From Enterococcus_D sp050529585 (GTDB lineage Bacteria; Bacillota; Bacilli; Lactobacillales; Enterococcaceae): a stretch of 64,000 nucleotides of DNA. The stretch is from contig NZ_CP172882.1 of assembly GCF_050529585.1 (NCBI RefSeq), positions 124,001 to 188,000 of the forward strand. The letters are read 5' to 3'. Shown piece by piece: positions 21,936-30,704 of this stretch. Position numbers and translations under genes: made by a program. Below the pieces are notes generated by a model, which was not told the DNA's origin, made no database searches, and worked only from the letters and a program-made list of their open reading frames with translations. Each line of letters opens with the position of its first letter. The stretch's first letter is position 1.

Positions 21936-22893
21936 AAGTATTCTCCTGTCTAACAGAAAATTTTCCTTGATACGAATCTCTGCGTTGCATCTCACGGTCG
22001 ATCTCGTTGAGAACTTCCCATTTTTTTAAGCTCCACATCGGGCCAATCAAGGCATCCCAAGGCGCATCACCTGTCAAACGGTGAATGATGATTTCTTGTG
22101 GGATCATTTCAAGTTGATCACAAATCAAAGAAACATATGAATCTCTGTCCATCAATTGTAATCGACCTTCATGATAATCCCGCAACATGCGCGTATTGCG
22201 CATCAAATGCAATAAATGCAATTTGATGCCTTGGATATCAGAATCTTGGATCGTTCGGCGGACATTTTCTTGCATCATCTCAGTGGTTTCTCCAGGCAAG
22301 CCATTGATCAAGTGGGTGCAGACTCGAATCTGATGTTTTCTCAGTTTTGCTACACCATCTAGATAGGTTTGATAATCATGTGCGCGATTGATCGCACGAC
22401 TGGTAGTTTCAAAAGTTGTTTGTAAACCCAATTCGACCCACAGGTAAAAACGCTGATTCAACTCTGCCAAGTAGCCGACCACGTCATCGGGCAAACAATC
22501 GGGACGGGTGCCGATCGAAATACCGACAACACCTGGCATCGTCAATACTTGTTCAAACCGCTCTCTTATCACTGCAACAGGTGCATGGGTATTCGTGAAA
22601 TTTTGGAAATAAACGATGTATTGATTGACGTGGGGCCATTTTTTGTGCATCATATTGATTTCTTTATTGAATTGTTCTGGCAAGGGCGCTTCAGGTGCGA
22701 TGATCATATCACCAGATCCTGATACACTGCAAAATGTACAGCCGCCTTTAGCGACCGTACCATCGCGATTGGGGCAGTCAAACCCTGCATCGATCGGCAC
22801 TTTAAAAATCTTTTCACCAAACTGCTGCCGCAATGCAAAGTTCCATGAGTGGTATCGTTTGTTTTTGTCTTCTGCATATGGAAATGAATTCAT
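21910..22893 (-). CDS. Radical SAM protein, TIGR01212/YtqA family
   Basis: 327 residues. The iron-sulfur cysteines lie in DCPNRDGTVAKGGCTFCS, with longer than usual spacing but characteristic of this family, related to the Elp3/histone-acetyltransferase radical SAM domain. Later GISIGTRPDCLPDDVV and GLQTTFETTSRAINRAHDY follow the Elp3-like barrel. The family pairs with YtqB; a role in tRNA modification is probable. Start ATG 22893 follows AAGGCG; the longer in-frame start is rejected. The gene upstream (PAP2 phosphatase) ends 16 bases before this start. Confidence 0.85.
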   Translation of the reverse strand: MNSFPYAEDKNKRYHSWNFALRQQFGEKIFKVPIDAGFDCPNRDGTVAKGGCTFCSVSGSGDMIIAPEAPLPEQFNKEINMMHKKWPHVNQYIVYFQNFTNTHAPVAVIRERFEQVLTMPGVVGISIGTRPDCLPDDVVGYLAELNQRFYLWVELGLQTTFETTSRAINRAHDYQTYLDGVAKLRKHQIRVCTHLINGLPGETTEMMQENVRRTIQDSDIQGIKLHLLHLMRNTRMLRDYHEGRLQLMDRDSYVSLICDQLEMIPQEIIIHRLTGDAPWDALIGPMWSLKKWEVLNEIDREMQRRDSYQGKFSVRQENTYAANSHAL

Positions 22894-22909
22894 GACAATT
22901 CGCCTTCTT

Positions 22910-23560
22910 CTATAATTGTTTTCGGGTAAAACGCCAAACAAAGCGCTTTTGTACATAATAAGGATAGGTCAATAACAACCAGGATAAACCAACACAAAAC
23001 CCGCCTAGTACATCACTCGGGAAATGGACACCAACATAGATCCTGCTGATACCGATCAAGACAATCAATACTCCGAGCAAGAGCCGAAGACTCCACTGCC
23101 AAAAAGGCTGTTTGAATAAAATCGGCACCAATAGCAATAAAGCGCCATAAAACACCATGCTGCCTGTAGAGTGACCGCTTGGGAAGCTGGAACTTGTTTC
23201 AACCACCAGATGGGTCAAGGTCGGTCTTTCGCGTAAGAATACGAGTTTGATCAGCGGATTGAATATACCAGCGATGCCAATAGTGCCAAGACTTAGCCAT
23301 ATTGCTTCGGCGTAATATTTATTGATTAGAAAAACCACTAGAACGACCAAGAACAAAAGAATAATGGTGATTGGATTGGCAAATTTAGTGATCCATAAGA
23401 AAAATGAGGTCATGAATGGATAACCGCTGCGAATCAAACGGGTCAGTGTTTCGTCAAAAGGGGTCAGCCAACTAGGATAAAATTTCACCACATATCCCAA
23501 AAAAACAAAGAGCAATAAGAAACAGCTCCCTGCGTACTGATAGATTAATTTTTTTTGCAT
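22910..23560 (-). CDS. PAP2-family membrane phosphatase
   Basis: 216 residues, about six membrane segments. All three PAP2 motifs are present: KLVFLRERP (Kx6RP), PSGHSTGS, and SRIYVGVHFPSDVLGG. Such enzymes dephosphorylate undecaprenyl pyrophosphate or phosphatidyl-glycerophosphate and other lipid phosphates on the outer face of the membrane; the exact substrate is not readable. Start taken as ATG 23560 with AGGAG upstream; a GTG at 23575 is too close to that site. Confidence 0.88.
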   Translation of the reverse strand: MQKKLIYQYAGSCFLLLFVFLGYVVKFYPSWLTPFDETLTRLIRSGYPFMTSFFLWITKFANPITIILLFLVVLVVFLINKYYAEAIWLSLGTIGIAGIFNPLIKLVFLRERPTLTHLVVETSSSFPSGHSTGSMVFYGALLLLVPILFKQPFWQWSLRLLLGVLIVLIGISRIYVGVHFPSDVLGGFCVGLSWLLLTYPYYVQKRFVWRFTRKQL

Positions 23561-23685
23561 AAGTTTGTATCTCACTCCTAAATATTCAGCTATCTAGCCT
23601 GATTCAAAACATCTTTCGTCTCAATTATAGCATTCTTTGTAGAAGGTACCCAAGCATCTTTCATATTGCAAAAAATGTTCGTTTG

Positions 23686-23702
23686 ATTACAAAGAGTTTA
23701 CA
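23686..23702 (-). promoter_or_regulatory. WalR (VicR/YycF) box
   Basis: On the minus strand TGTAAACTCTTTGTAAT fits the TGTWAH-N5-TGTWAH consensus exactly. It lies about 90 bases upstream of the LysM hydrolase start, and cell-wall hydrolase genes are the classic WalRK targets. Confidence 0.6.
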
Positions 23703-23790
23703 GTTTGCAAAAAACGCTCAAATATCTTTTATAAAATCTTAAGAAACTGTATACTTAATCTAGTTCATTATAAGAAAAAACGGAGGATTT

Positions 23791-25287
23791 ATGGTCATGG
23801 AGACAAGTCAGACACAGAAAGTACAACGGCAAAGAGAACAATCGGGTGAATTGTATCAAATGATGAGAAAAAGTGCAGCTGTCCTAGGAACAACTTTAAC
23901 TGCCATCTCTGTTGTTACTCCTCTGATGCCTGCTGTTCAAGCAGAAGCAGTAGAAACCTCAGTGGCACAAGTTTCTACCAGCAATTTTGCCGCGCCGAAT
24001 ACGTCCGCTTTTATTACTGAGATCGCAACCTATGCACAACCAGTCGCACAAGCCAATGACCTTTATGCATCCGTCATGATTGCACAAGCGATTCTTGAAA
24101 GTGGTTGGGGGAGAAGCACCTTATCTAAAGCACCAAACTATAATCTTTTTGGGGTCAAAGGATCATATAATGGCCAAACCGTTTATATGAGTACATTGGA
24201 ATACTTAAATGGCCAATGGATCACTATGAGTGAACCATTTAGAAAGTACCCTTCTTACACGCAGTCCTTTCAAGATAATGCTGGAGTCATTCGCGGCAAC
24301 AGCTATTATTCCGGTGCTTGGAAAAGCAATACCAGTTCTTATTTAGATGCGACTGCGTGGCTCACTGGACGCTATGCGACTGCACCAAATTATGCGTCTT
24401 CTTTGAATGCAGTGATCCAGCAATATGGGTTAACAAAGTATGACACACCAGCATCTGGTAATGCAGGCGGCGGGGCGACATTAAGCACCAATACCAGCAC
24501 AAATACAAGTACAAGTACCGCAACGAGTACCACAACAAGCAGCGGTCAAACATATACCGTTGTTTCAGGCGATTCTGTGTGGGCAGTGGCCAACAAGTAT
24601 GGCATTTCAATGGATCAATTACGGAGTCTGAACAACATCCAAAACGATTTTATCTATCCAGGTCAAACACTAAAGGTATCCGGATCAACGACGAATAACA
24701 CGACTACCAGCAAAACGGTTTCGCTAGTCAATAAGAATGCGACGTCATCTGCAACAAGTACAACTGGCAGTTATACGGTTGTTTCAGGCGATTCTGTCTG
24801 GTCAGTTGCCAATAAATATGGCATCTCAATGGATCAATTACGGAGTCTGAACAACATCCAAAATGATTTTATTTATCCAGGACAAACATTATCAGTTTCA
24901 AGCAGTTCGACTGCGACAGCCACAACACGAAGTGAAAGTACATCCACTACGCAGTCCACAAGTGGCACCTACACAGTAGTTTCAGGCGATTCTGTCTGGT
25001 CGATCGCAAATAAACACAATATTTCAATGGATCAATTACGCAGTGCCAACAATATCAAAAATGATTTCGTATACCCAGGACAGCAATTATCGATATCTGG
25101 TGCGACCGCAACCAGCGCGTCATCTAATACGGCAACTACAACGTCTTCTGGCACCTATACAGTCGCTTCAGGGGATTCTGTCTGGGGAATCGCAAATAAA
25201 TTTGGCATTTCTACCGATCAATTTATTCAATGGAATCAAATTCAAAATAATTTTATTTATCCTGGGCAAAGTGTTAGGGTAAAATAG
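23791..25287 (+). CDS. Secreted glucosaminidase with four LysM domains
   Basis: 498 residues. A long signal peptide (KSAAVLGTTLTAISVVTPLMPAVQAEA, cut near residue 53) precedes a glucosaminidase domain at about 70-220 (SVMIAQAILESGWGRS with its catalytic Glu; APNYNLFGVKG). Ser/Thr-rich linkers then separate four LysM repeats near 254, 327, 393 and 455. It is a peptidoglycan hydrolase of the AtlA/LytG type, held to the wall by LysM and probably involved in cell separation. GGAGG at 23782 serves either ATG 23791 or ATG 23797. A WalR box lies upstream. The leuS leader promoter begins right after its stop. Confidence 0.9.
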   Translation: MVMETSQTQKVQRQREQSGELYQMMRKSAAVLGTTLTAISVVTPLMPAVQAEAVETSVAQVSTSNFAAPNTSAFITEIATYAQPVAQANDLYASVMIAQAILESGWGRSTLSKAPNYNLFGVKGSYNGQTVYMSTLEYLNGQWITMSEPFRKYPSYTQSFQDNAGVIRGNSYYSGAWKSNTSSYLDATAWLTGRYATAPNYASSLNAVIQQYGLTKYDTPASGNAGGGATLSTNTSTNTSTSTATSTTTSSGQTYTVVSGDSVWAVANKYGISMDQLRSLNNIQNDFIYPGQTLKVSGSTTNNTTTSKTVSLVNKNATSSATSTTGSYTVVSGDSVWSVANKYGISMDQLRSLNNIQNDFIYPGQTLSVSSSSTATATTRSESTSTTQSTSGTYTVVSGDSVWSIANKHNISMDQLRSANNIKNDFVYPGQQLSISGATATSASSNTATTTSSGTYTVASGDSVWGIANKFGISTDQFIQWNQIQNNFIYPGQSVRVK

Positions 25288-25288
25288 A

Positions 25289-25317
25289 TTGCTATTCCGT
25301 TAAAATTTTGATAGGAT
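25289..25317 (+). promoter_or_regulatory. Promoter of the leuS T-box leader
   Basis: TTGCTA, 17 bases, TAGGAT, starting two bases after the stop codon of the hydrolase gene. Confidence 0.55.
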
Positions 25318-25339
25318 AAATGCAATGAATCTTTTCACA

Positions 25340-25577
25340 TTTGAGAAGGAATAGTAGAAAAGCGTTGGAGCTTCAGAGAGTGCATGGTTGGTGAGAATGC
25401 ATAGCACACCTTTCGAACTCGCCTTTAAGTGATATCTGACTGAACAATGAGTAGGCAGATACGGCGATGGCCGTTACAACATCGAGGTCTGTTTCTTTGC
25501 GGAGCAGATAAATTTAGGTGGTACCACGTTGATAACGTCCTATAAAAATCAGTTTGATTTTTATAGGACTTTTTTTT
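25340..25577 (+). promoter_or_regulatory. T-box riboswitch of leuS, specifier CTC
   Basis: It contains a Stem I region with CAGAGAGTGC and GGTGAGAATGC motifs, a candidate specifier CTC (Leu) at 25418-25420 after GAA, the T-box AGGTGGTACCACG at 25516-25528, and a terminator (25537-25577) with long perfect arms and a T-run. Uncharged tRNA-Leu would stabilise the antiterminator and allow leuS transcription. Confidence 0.92.
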
Positions 25578-25633
25578 ATCAGTTTTGTTTGTTTAGCATC
25601 AAGCAAAACACAAATTTATAGGAGGCGTCCGTC

Positions 25634-28048
25634 GTGAATTACAATCACAAAGAAATTGAAAAAAAATGGCAAAAATATTGGGCAAAGAAAAATGAATTCA
25701 ATACCCATGATGCGCCAGACAAACCCAAATTTTATGCATTAGATATGTTTCCTTATCCCTCCGGTCAAGGATTGCATGTTGGACATCCAGAAGGATATAC
25801 TGCGACTGATATTCTTAGTCGTTTTAAACGTAGTCAGGGCTACAATGTGCTGCATCCAATGGGCTGGGATGCCTTTGGGTTGCCAGCAGAACAGTATGCT
25901 TTAGATACTGGTAACGATCCAGCTGAATTTACCAAAAAAAATATTGAAACTTTCCGTCGTCAAATCAATTCATTGGGTTTCAGTTATGATTGGAACCGAG
26001 AAATCAACACGACAGATCCTGAGTATTATAAATGGACGCAATGGATTTTCACTAAGCTCTATGAAAAAGGCTTGGCTTATGAAGCAGAAGTACCAGTCAA
26101 CTGGGTACCAGAGTTAGGAACAGTCATCGCCAACGAAGAAGTCATCGATGGCAAGAGCGAACGTGGGGGTTACGATGTTATCCGCAAACCAATGCGTCAA
26201 TGGATGCTGAAGATCACTGCCTATGCAGATCGTTTATTGGATGATTTGGAAGAAGTGGATTGGCCAGAAAGCATCAAAGAAATGCAACGCAACTGGATCG
26301 GTCGTTCGATTGGCGCCAACGTCACGTTCAAAGTCGCTCAATCAGACAAAGACTTTACGGTATTTACGACGCGACCAGATACATTGTTTGGTGCGACTTA
26401 CGCCGTGTTGGCGCCAGAGCATGCATTGGTAGAACAAATCACGACTCCTGAACAACAAGCAGCAGTTTCAGCCTATGTGGAAGAAGCAGCCAAAAAATCA
26501 GACCTCAATCGGACAGATTTAGCCAAAGAAAAAACTGGGGTTTTCACAGGCGCTTATGCAATCAATCCTGTGAATGGGAAAGAAATCCCGATCTGGATCG
26601 CTGACTATGTTTTGGCGACCTACGGAACCGGCGCAATCATGGCTGTTCCTGCCCATGATGAACGGGACCACGATTTTGCTAAAACATTTGGTTTAGATAT
26701 TATTCCCGTTCTAGCTGGCGGCGATGTAACCGAAACTGCTTATACAGAAGATGGACTGCATATCAATTCTGATTTCCTAGATGGTATGGATAAAGAAACA
26801 GCGATCGAAAAAATGGTTGCTTGGTTGGAAGAAAATCAAGTGGGTAAAAAAGAAATCAGCTATCGTTTGCGTGATTGGTTGTTTTCTCGCCAACGTTACT
26901 GGGGTGAACCAATCCCGATCATTCATTGGGAAGATGGCACGACAACTGCTTTGAGCGAGGATCAACTGCCATTACGGTTGCCGATTACGGATAATATTAA
27001 ACCTAGCGGAACTGGGGAATCACCATTAGCCAACGTGACTGAATGGGTCAATGTGACCGATCCTGAGACGGGGAAAAAAGGCCGTCGCGAAACCAATACG
27101 ATGCCGCAATGGGCAGGGAGTTCATGGTATTTCTTGCGCTTTATTGATCCCCATAACAAGACAGCCTTGGCTGATTATGACAAATTGACACGCTGGCTGC
27201 CAGTCGATATTTATATTGGTGGGGCAGAGCATGCTGTTTTACACTTGCTTTATGCCCGCTTCTGGCACAAGTTCTTGTACGATATCGGTGTTGTACCAAC
27301 CAAAGAACCTTTTGAAAAATTGTTCAACCAAGGGATGATCCTTGGTGAAAACAATGAAAAAATGTCTAAATCTCGCGGCAATGTCGTGAATCCAGATGAT
27401 GTCATCGAGCAATATGGCGCGGATACATTGCGTTTGTACGAAATGTTTATGGGGCCACTGGATGCTTCGATCGCTTGGAATGAAAATGGTCTAGAAGGTA
27501 GCCGGAAATTCTTGGATCGTGTATGGCGTCTGATCGTGGATGAAGAAGGCAAAATGCGTGACCGTATCACGACTTTCAATGATGGCAAACTCACCAAAGT
27601 CTATCATCAAACGGTAAAAAAAGTCACGGAAGATTTCGAGCAGCTTCATTTCAATACAGCTATCTCACAATTGATGGTCTTTGTTAATGAAGCCTATAAA
27701 GCGGATGCTTTGCCATATGAATATGTTGAAGGTTTCGTTCAATTGTTGGCACCGATCGTACCACATATCGGGGAAGAGTTATGGGCGATTTTAGGCAATG
27801 ACCATGGCATTTCTTATGTACCATGGCCAACTTATGATGCATCTGCCTTGGTAGAAGATGAAATCGAAGTGGTATTCCAAGTCAACGGCAAGGTGCGTGC
27901 AAAAGCAAAAGTGCCAGCAGATGCGGATAAAGAGGCACTAGAACAATTAGCCAAAGACAATACTTTGGTTCAAGAACAACTACAAGGGAAAACGATCCGA
28001 AAGGTCATCGTCGTTCCGAATAAATTAGTCAATATCGTCGCAAATTAA
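25634..28048 (+). CDS. leuS: Leucyl-tRNA synthetase
   Basis: 804 residues, normal bacterial length. HIGH-type motif in PYPSGQGLHVGHPEGYTATD, editing domain (about 225-420, with TTRPDTLFGATY), and KMSKSRGNVVNPDDVIEQYG. It charges tRNA-Leu; two tRNA-Leu genes lie at 16771 and 17034. Start GTG 25634 after GGAGGCG. It is controlled by the T-box leader upstream and ends at a strong terminator. Confidence 0.97.
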   Translation: MNYNHKEIEKKWQKYWAKKNEFNTHDAPDKPKFYALDMFPYPSGQGLHVGHPEGYTATDILSRFKRSQGYNVLHPMGWDAFGLPAEQYALDTGNDPAEFTKKNIETFRRQINSLGFSYDWNREINTTDPEYYKWTQWIFTKLYEKGLAYEAEVPVNWVPELGTVIANEEVIDGKSERGGYDVIRKPMRQWMLKITAYADRLLDDLEEVDWPESIKEMQRNWIGRSIGANVTFKVAQSDKDFTVFTTRPDTLFGATYAVLAPEHALVEQITTPEQQAAVSAYVEEAAKKSDLNRTDLAKEKTGVFTGAYAINPVNGKEIPIWIADYVLATYGTGAIMAVPAHDERDHDFAKTFGLDIIPVLAGGDVTETAYTEDGLHINSDFLDGMDKETAIEKMVAWLEENQVGKKEISYRLRDWLFSRQRYWGEPIPIIHWEDGTTTALSEDQLPLRLPITDNIKPSGTGESPLANVTEWVNVTDPETGKKGRRETNTMPQWAGSSWYFLRFIDPHNKTALADYDKLTRWLPVDIYIGGAEHAVLHLLYARFWHKFLYDIGVVPTKEPFEKLFNQGMILGENNEKMSKSRGNVVNPDDVIEQYGADTLRLYEMFMGPLDASIAWNENGLEGSRKFLDRVWRLIVDEEGKMRDRITTFNDGKLTKVYHQTVKKVTEDFEQLHFNTAISQLMVFVNEAYKADALPYEYVEGFVQLLAPIVPHIGEELWAILGNDHGISYVPWPTYDASALVEDEIEVVFQVNGKVRAKAKVPADADKEALEQLAKDNTLVQEQLQGKTIRKVIVVPNKLVNIVAN

Positions 28049-28049
28049 A

Positions 28050-28088
28050 CAAACAGGAAAATAGCTGAGAGGCTATTTTCCTGTTTAT
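28050..28088 (+). terminator. Terminator after leuS
   Basis: AAACAGGAAAATAGC pairs with GCTATTTTCCTGTTT. Confidence 0.85.
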
Positions 28089-28110
28089 TGCCATATAAAT
28101 CGATGTATTC

Positions 28111-28146
28111 AAAAAAAAACAGACACCTTCAATCGGTGTCTGTTTG
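28111..28146 (-). terminator. Terminator of the 28148 membrane-protein gene
   Basis: AACAGACACC/GGTGTCTGTT arms; the A-run on the left reads as a T-run on the minus strand. Confidence 0.8.
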
Positions 28147-28147
28147 C

Positions 28148-28375
28148 TTATTTTTTGCGGATGATACCAAAGAACAAAATGGCTGTAGCAATCAGAGGGA
28201 TCAAAATTACCAACAACAATCCATTGGGATAAGTTGCGCGTGTGAAAATTTCTGAAGAATCATTGCCGCCAAGTAAGTGATTGGAAATCAAAAATTGCGT
28301 TGCCAAAGCGATCATTGCGATAAAACCAAGCGTTGCGCCTGTACCGTAGAAGATTTTTTTCTTAACGTTGTTCAT
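28148..28375 (-). CDS. Small two-helix membrane protein, function unknown
   Basis: 75 residues, not recognised. Two hydrophobic segments (about 10-29 and 50-70) flank a short polar loop (NHLLGGNDSSEIFTRATYPNG) and both ends are basic (NNVKKK, IRKK), predicting a hairpin with cytoplasmic termini. ATG 28375 follows AAAGGGG, and a dedicated terminator lies just past the stop, so it looks like a real single-gene unit. No function should be inferred from its neighbours. Confidence 0.7.
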   Translation of the reverse strand: MNNVKKKIFYGTGATLGFIAMIALATQFLISNHLLGGNDSSEIFTRATYPNGLLLVILIPLIATAILFFGIIRKK

Positions 28376-28593
28376 GCCGTCTGCCCCTTTAATATTCTCT
28401 AAGTAATATTATACAAAAGTTGCAAGGGTCTTCAATAAGAATTTGTCAAATAATTGATTCGTAATACCCTTGCAATCTTTTTGACATATAGCAACGAGAA
28501 TCGCCGACTATTTGGGCGATAAAATCATATTATTCGCTGAACCAAGCGGACTCTCGTATAATAAAGATATTGAATAAAGAAAGAGGGATCAAG

Positions 28594-28893
28594 ATGAACT
28601 ATCAAGCATTTGAAGGCCAAGAGGCTTTTTTTGAAGATTATGCACGGATCGCTAAAGATACATTTGATGAGGAAACAGTGTCGACAGATGTCTTGGCACA
28701 GCTGAATCAGCAACTGACGGAAGAACAATTATTTTATCGTTTGCCTGCACAGGCAACGAAAGAAGGGCAGGCCTTTTTATTCCCTTTTAGTAAAATGATG
28801 TTTACTGAAGACTTGGATGCAGCCATTTCGACTGAGTTTCGTTATGATGGTGCACCTTACGTATATGAAACGTATGAAGATGAACAGCCCTAA
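28594..28893 (+). CDS. Small acidic cytoplasmic protein, function unknown
   Basis: 99 residues, strongly acidic, no membrane segment; rich in aromatic residues (FFEDYARIA, YRLPAQ, YVYETYEDEQP). Not recognised. Start ATG 28594 follows AGAGGGA; an in-frame start at 28570 is outside it. It has its own terminator and sits between divergent or convergent neighbours, so it is monocistronic. Confidence 0.7.
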   Translation: MNYQAFEGQEAFFEDYARIAKDTFDEETVSTDVLAQLNQQLTEEQLFYRLPAQATKEGQAFLFPFSKMMFTEDLDAAISTEFRYDGAPYVYETYEDEQP

Positions 28894-28924
28894 ACATAGT
28901 GACTGAAAGAAATAGGCATACAAA

Positions 28925-28970
28925 AAGACAGAAAATCCGTGAAGGTAACTTCAATGGATTTTTTGTCTTT
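28925..28970. terminator. Terminator between the 28594 gene and murE
   Basis: AAAATCC-TGAAG pairs with CTTCA-GGATTTT; A- and T-runs on both sides suit both converging genes. Confidence 0.72.
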
Positions 28971-28985
28971 TCATTTGTACTGATT

Positions 28986-30509
28986 TCATTGCTCATAGAC
29001 AGCAAAGCGCTGTGCAAGAATGAGGTCCCCTGGATAGGGCTCTTTTTGGCCGTTGACTTTAAGAAAGGTTTCCGTTCCTTTGCCAGCGAGGATCACGATA
29101 TCTTCTGCTTGCGCTTCAGCGATCGCCGCTGTCACAGCGGCTTGACGGTCCATTTGGTAGACGACATGCAAGTGATCGGTAGTGATCGAGGCGGCGATTT
29201 CTGCAGCAATCGCCTGAGGATCTTCAAAATTGGGGTCATCACTAGTCAGATAGACTTTGTCTGCGTATTCGGACAACGCCCGTCCCATATCGCTACGACG
29301 AGATTCGGCTTTTCCACCGGCACTGCCTGTCACAAAGAGCAATCTGCCATTGGGACGCAATTGTCGAGCAAGTTGGCTCAATGATTGGAAACTCAAATAG
29401 TTATGGGCATAGTCCACGATGATCACAGCACCGTTGTTTTTTTCTAAAACCACCATTCGGCCTGGGATCACTACTTGTGGCAGTTCTGTTTGTGCGTCAC
29501 TAGCATGTGCGCCAGCCAAGCAGGCAGCCAAAATCGCAGCAGCAGCATTCTCATGATTGAAAGAACCTAGCAAACCAAGTTGGTAAAGGCCAGTGACTTG
29601 CAAGACGTCTGATGCAGCAGTAATTGTAAAGGATTTAGGATCGATGCCATCTTGGACGATATAATCCGCTTCCGAGCGCCCATACGTAATAAATGGTACG
29701 TGATGAACGTCGCACGTTTCTCGCAATAATGGATAATGGTCACTTTGACGATTCAAAATCATTTGCCGGCTATTGCGGATCAATTGACGTTTGCAATATA
29801 GATAATCATCAAAGGTAGGGTGTTCCACTGGACCAATATGATCAGGCGAGATATTCAAGAAGACGCCAATATCAAATGTGAGTCCTGCCACCCGTTTGGT
29901 TTTGTAAGCTTGGGAAGACACTTCCATGACAAGATGGGTCATACCGTTGGCAACAGCCTCCGCCATCATCTCATAAAGATCCAATGTTTCCGGTGTTGTT
30001 AAAACGGCGGCTTGAAATGAACGACCATCCACTGAGTTTTCTTCTGATGAGAAAAAAGCGACCTTTTGATTGGTGGACTTGGCCAAGATCGCTCGGGCGA
30101 AATAGGCGCAACTAGTCTTGCCTTTTGTACCTGTGATGCCGATCGTCACGAGTTGTTCTTGGGGAGTGCCGTAAAATGCAGGAGCGATGACAGCCATTGC
30201 TTCTCGAATATCGGTCACAATGATGCCAAAAGCATCCACTGCTTCATAGGGACGTTCGGCGATATAACAAGTTGCCCCTTGATTGATGGCCATTTCTAGA
30301 TAGCGTTGTTCAAAAGCAGCGCCTTTACAAAAAAAGAGCGTGTCTTTTTTGGCTTGCCGAGAGTCGTAACACAAAGAGGTGAAATTTAGGCCTGTCATGG
30401 ATTCTGGTAGGGTATATGCCCATTCTTGGGGCGTGATCAATTCTTTTAAAAGATTTTTTTGCAACAAAATAGTTCGAATTTGTTGAACAGATATGGTTGC
30501 GTTTTGCAT
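28986..30509 (-). CDS. murE: UDP-N-acetylmuramoyl-tripeptide synthetase (L-lysine type)
   Basis: 507 residues. Mur ligase ATP site ITGTKGKTSCAYF, central YAHNY, and the third-residue selectivity motif LTSDDPNFEDP: DDPN is the L-lysine form, whereas DNPR marks meso-diaminopimelate enzymes. It adds L-Lys to UDP-MurNAc-L-Ala-D-Glu in peptidoglycan precursor synthesis, as expected for enterococci. Start ATG 30509 follows AAGGAG; an upstream in-frame start is rejected. It is divergent from the flippase gene. Confidence 0.93.
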   Translation of the reverse strand: MQNATISVQQIRTILLQKNLLKELITPQEWAYTLPESMTGLNFTSLCYDSRQAKKDTLFFCKGAAFEQRYLEMAINQGATCYIAERPYEAVDAFGIIVTDIREAMAVIAPAFYGTPQEQLVTIGITGTKGKTSCAYFARAILAKSTNQKVAFFSSEENSVDGRSFQAAVLTTPETLDLYEMMAEAVANGMTHLVMEVSSQAYKTKRVAGLTFDIGVFLNISPDHIGPVEHPTFDDYLYCKRQLIRNSRQMILNRQSDHYPLLRETCDVHHVPFITYGRSEADYIVQDGIDPKSFTITAASDVLQVTGLYQLGLLGSFNHENAAAAILAACLAGAHASDAQTELPQVVIPGRMVVLEKNNGAVIIVDYAHNYLSFQSLSQLARQLRPNGRLLFVTGSAGGKAESRRSDMGRALSEYADKVYLTSDDPNFEDPQAIAAEIAASITTDHLHVVYQMDRQAAVTAAIAEAQAEDIVILAGKGTETFLKVNGQKEPYPGDLILAQRFAVYEQ

Positions 30510-30704
30510 AATGCGTCTCCTTCTTCTAAACATTTCTCTTATTATAGCATATGGATGAAAAACCTCGGTTTCCTAATCCAAAGTTTTTGTTTATCCGAAC
30601 ATAATTTGAAGAAACTTTAAGATGTTGCAAAAATAGATTGCGACTCCTTGCTTTTCGAATTAAAATGAAAGGGATATGTTTGTAGAAAGTTGGAGATAAT
30701 GGCG

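Noticed and set aside
24550..25287. Regular repeats suggesting a CRISPR-like array.
   Set aside because: They are in-frame LysM domains with Ser/Thr linkers; units are too long and unequal for CRISPR.
28899..29384. 161-codon plus-strand frame opposite murE.
   Set aside because: It is antisense to the well-supported murE and starts in its terminator region with no coding signature.
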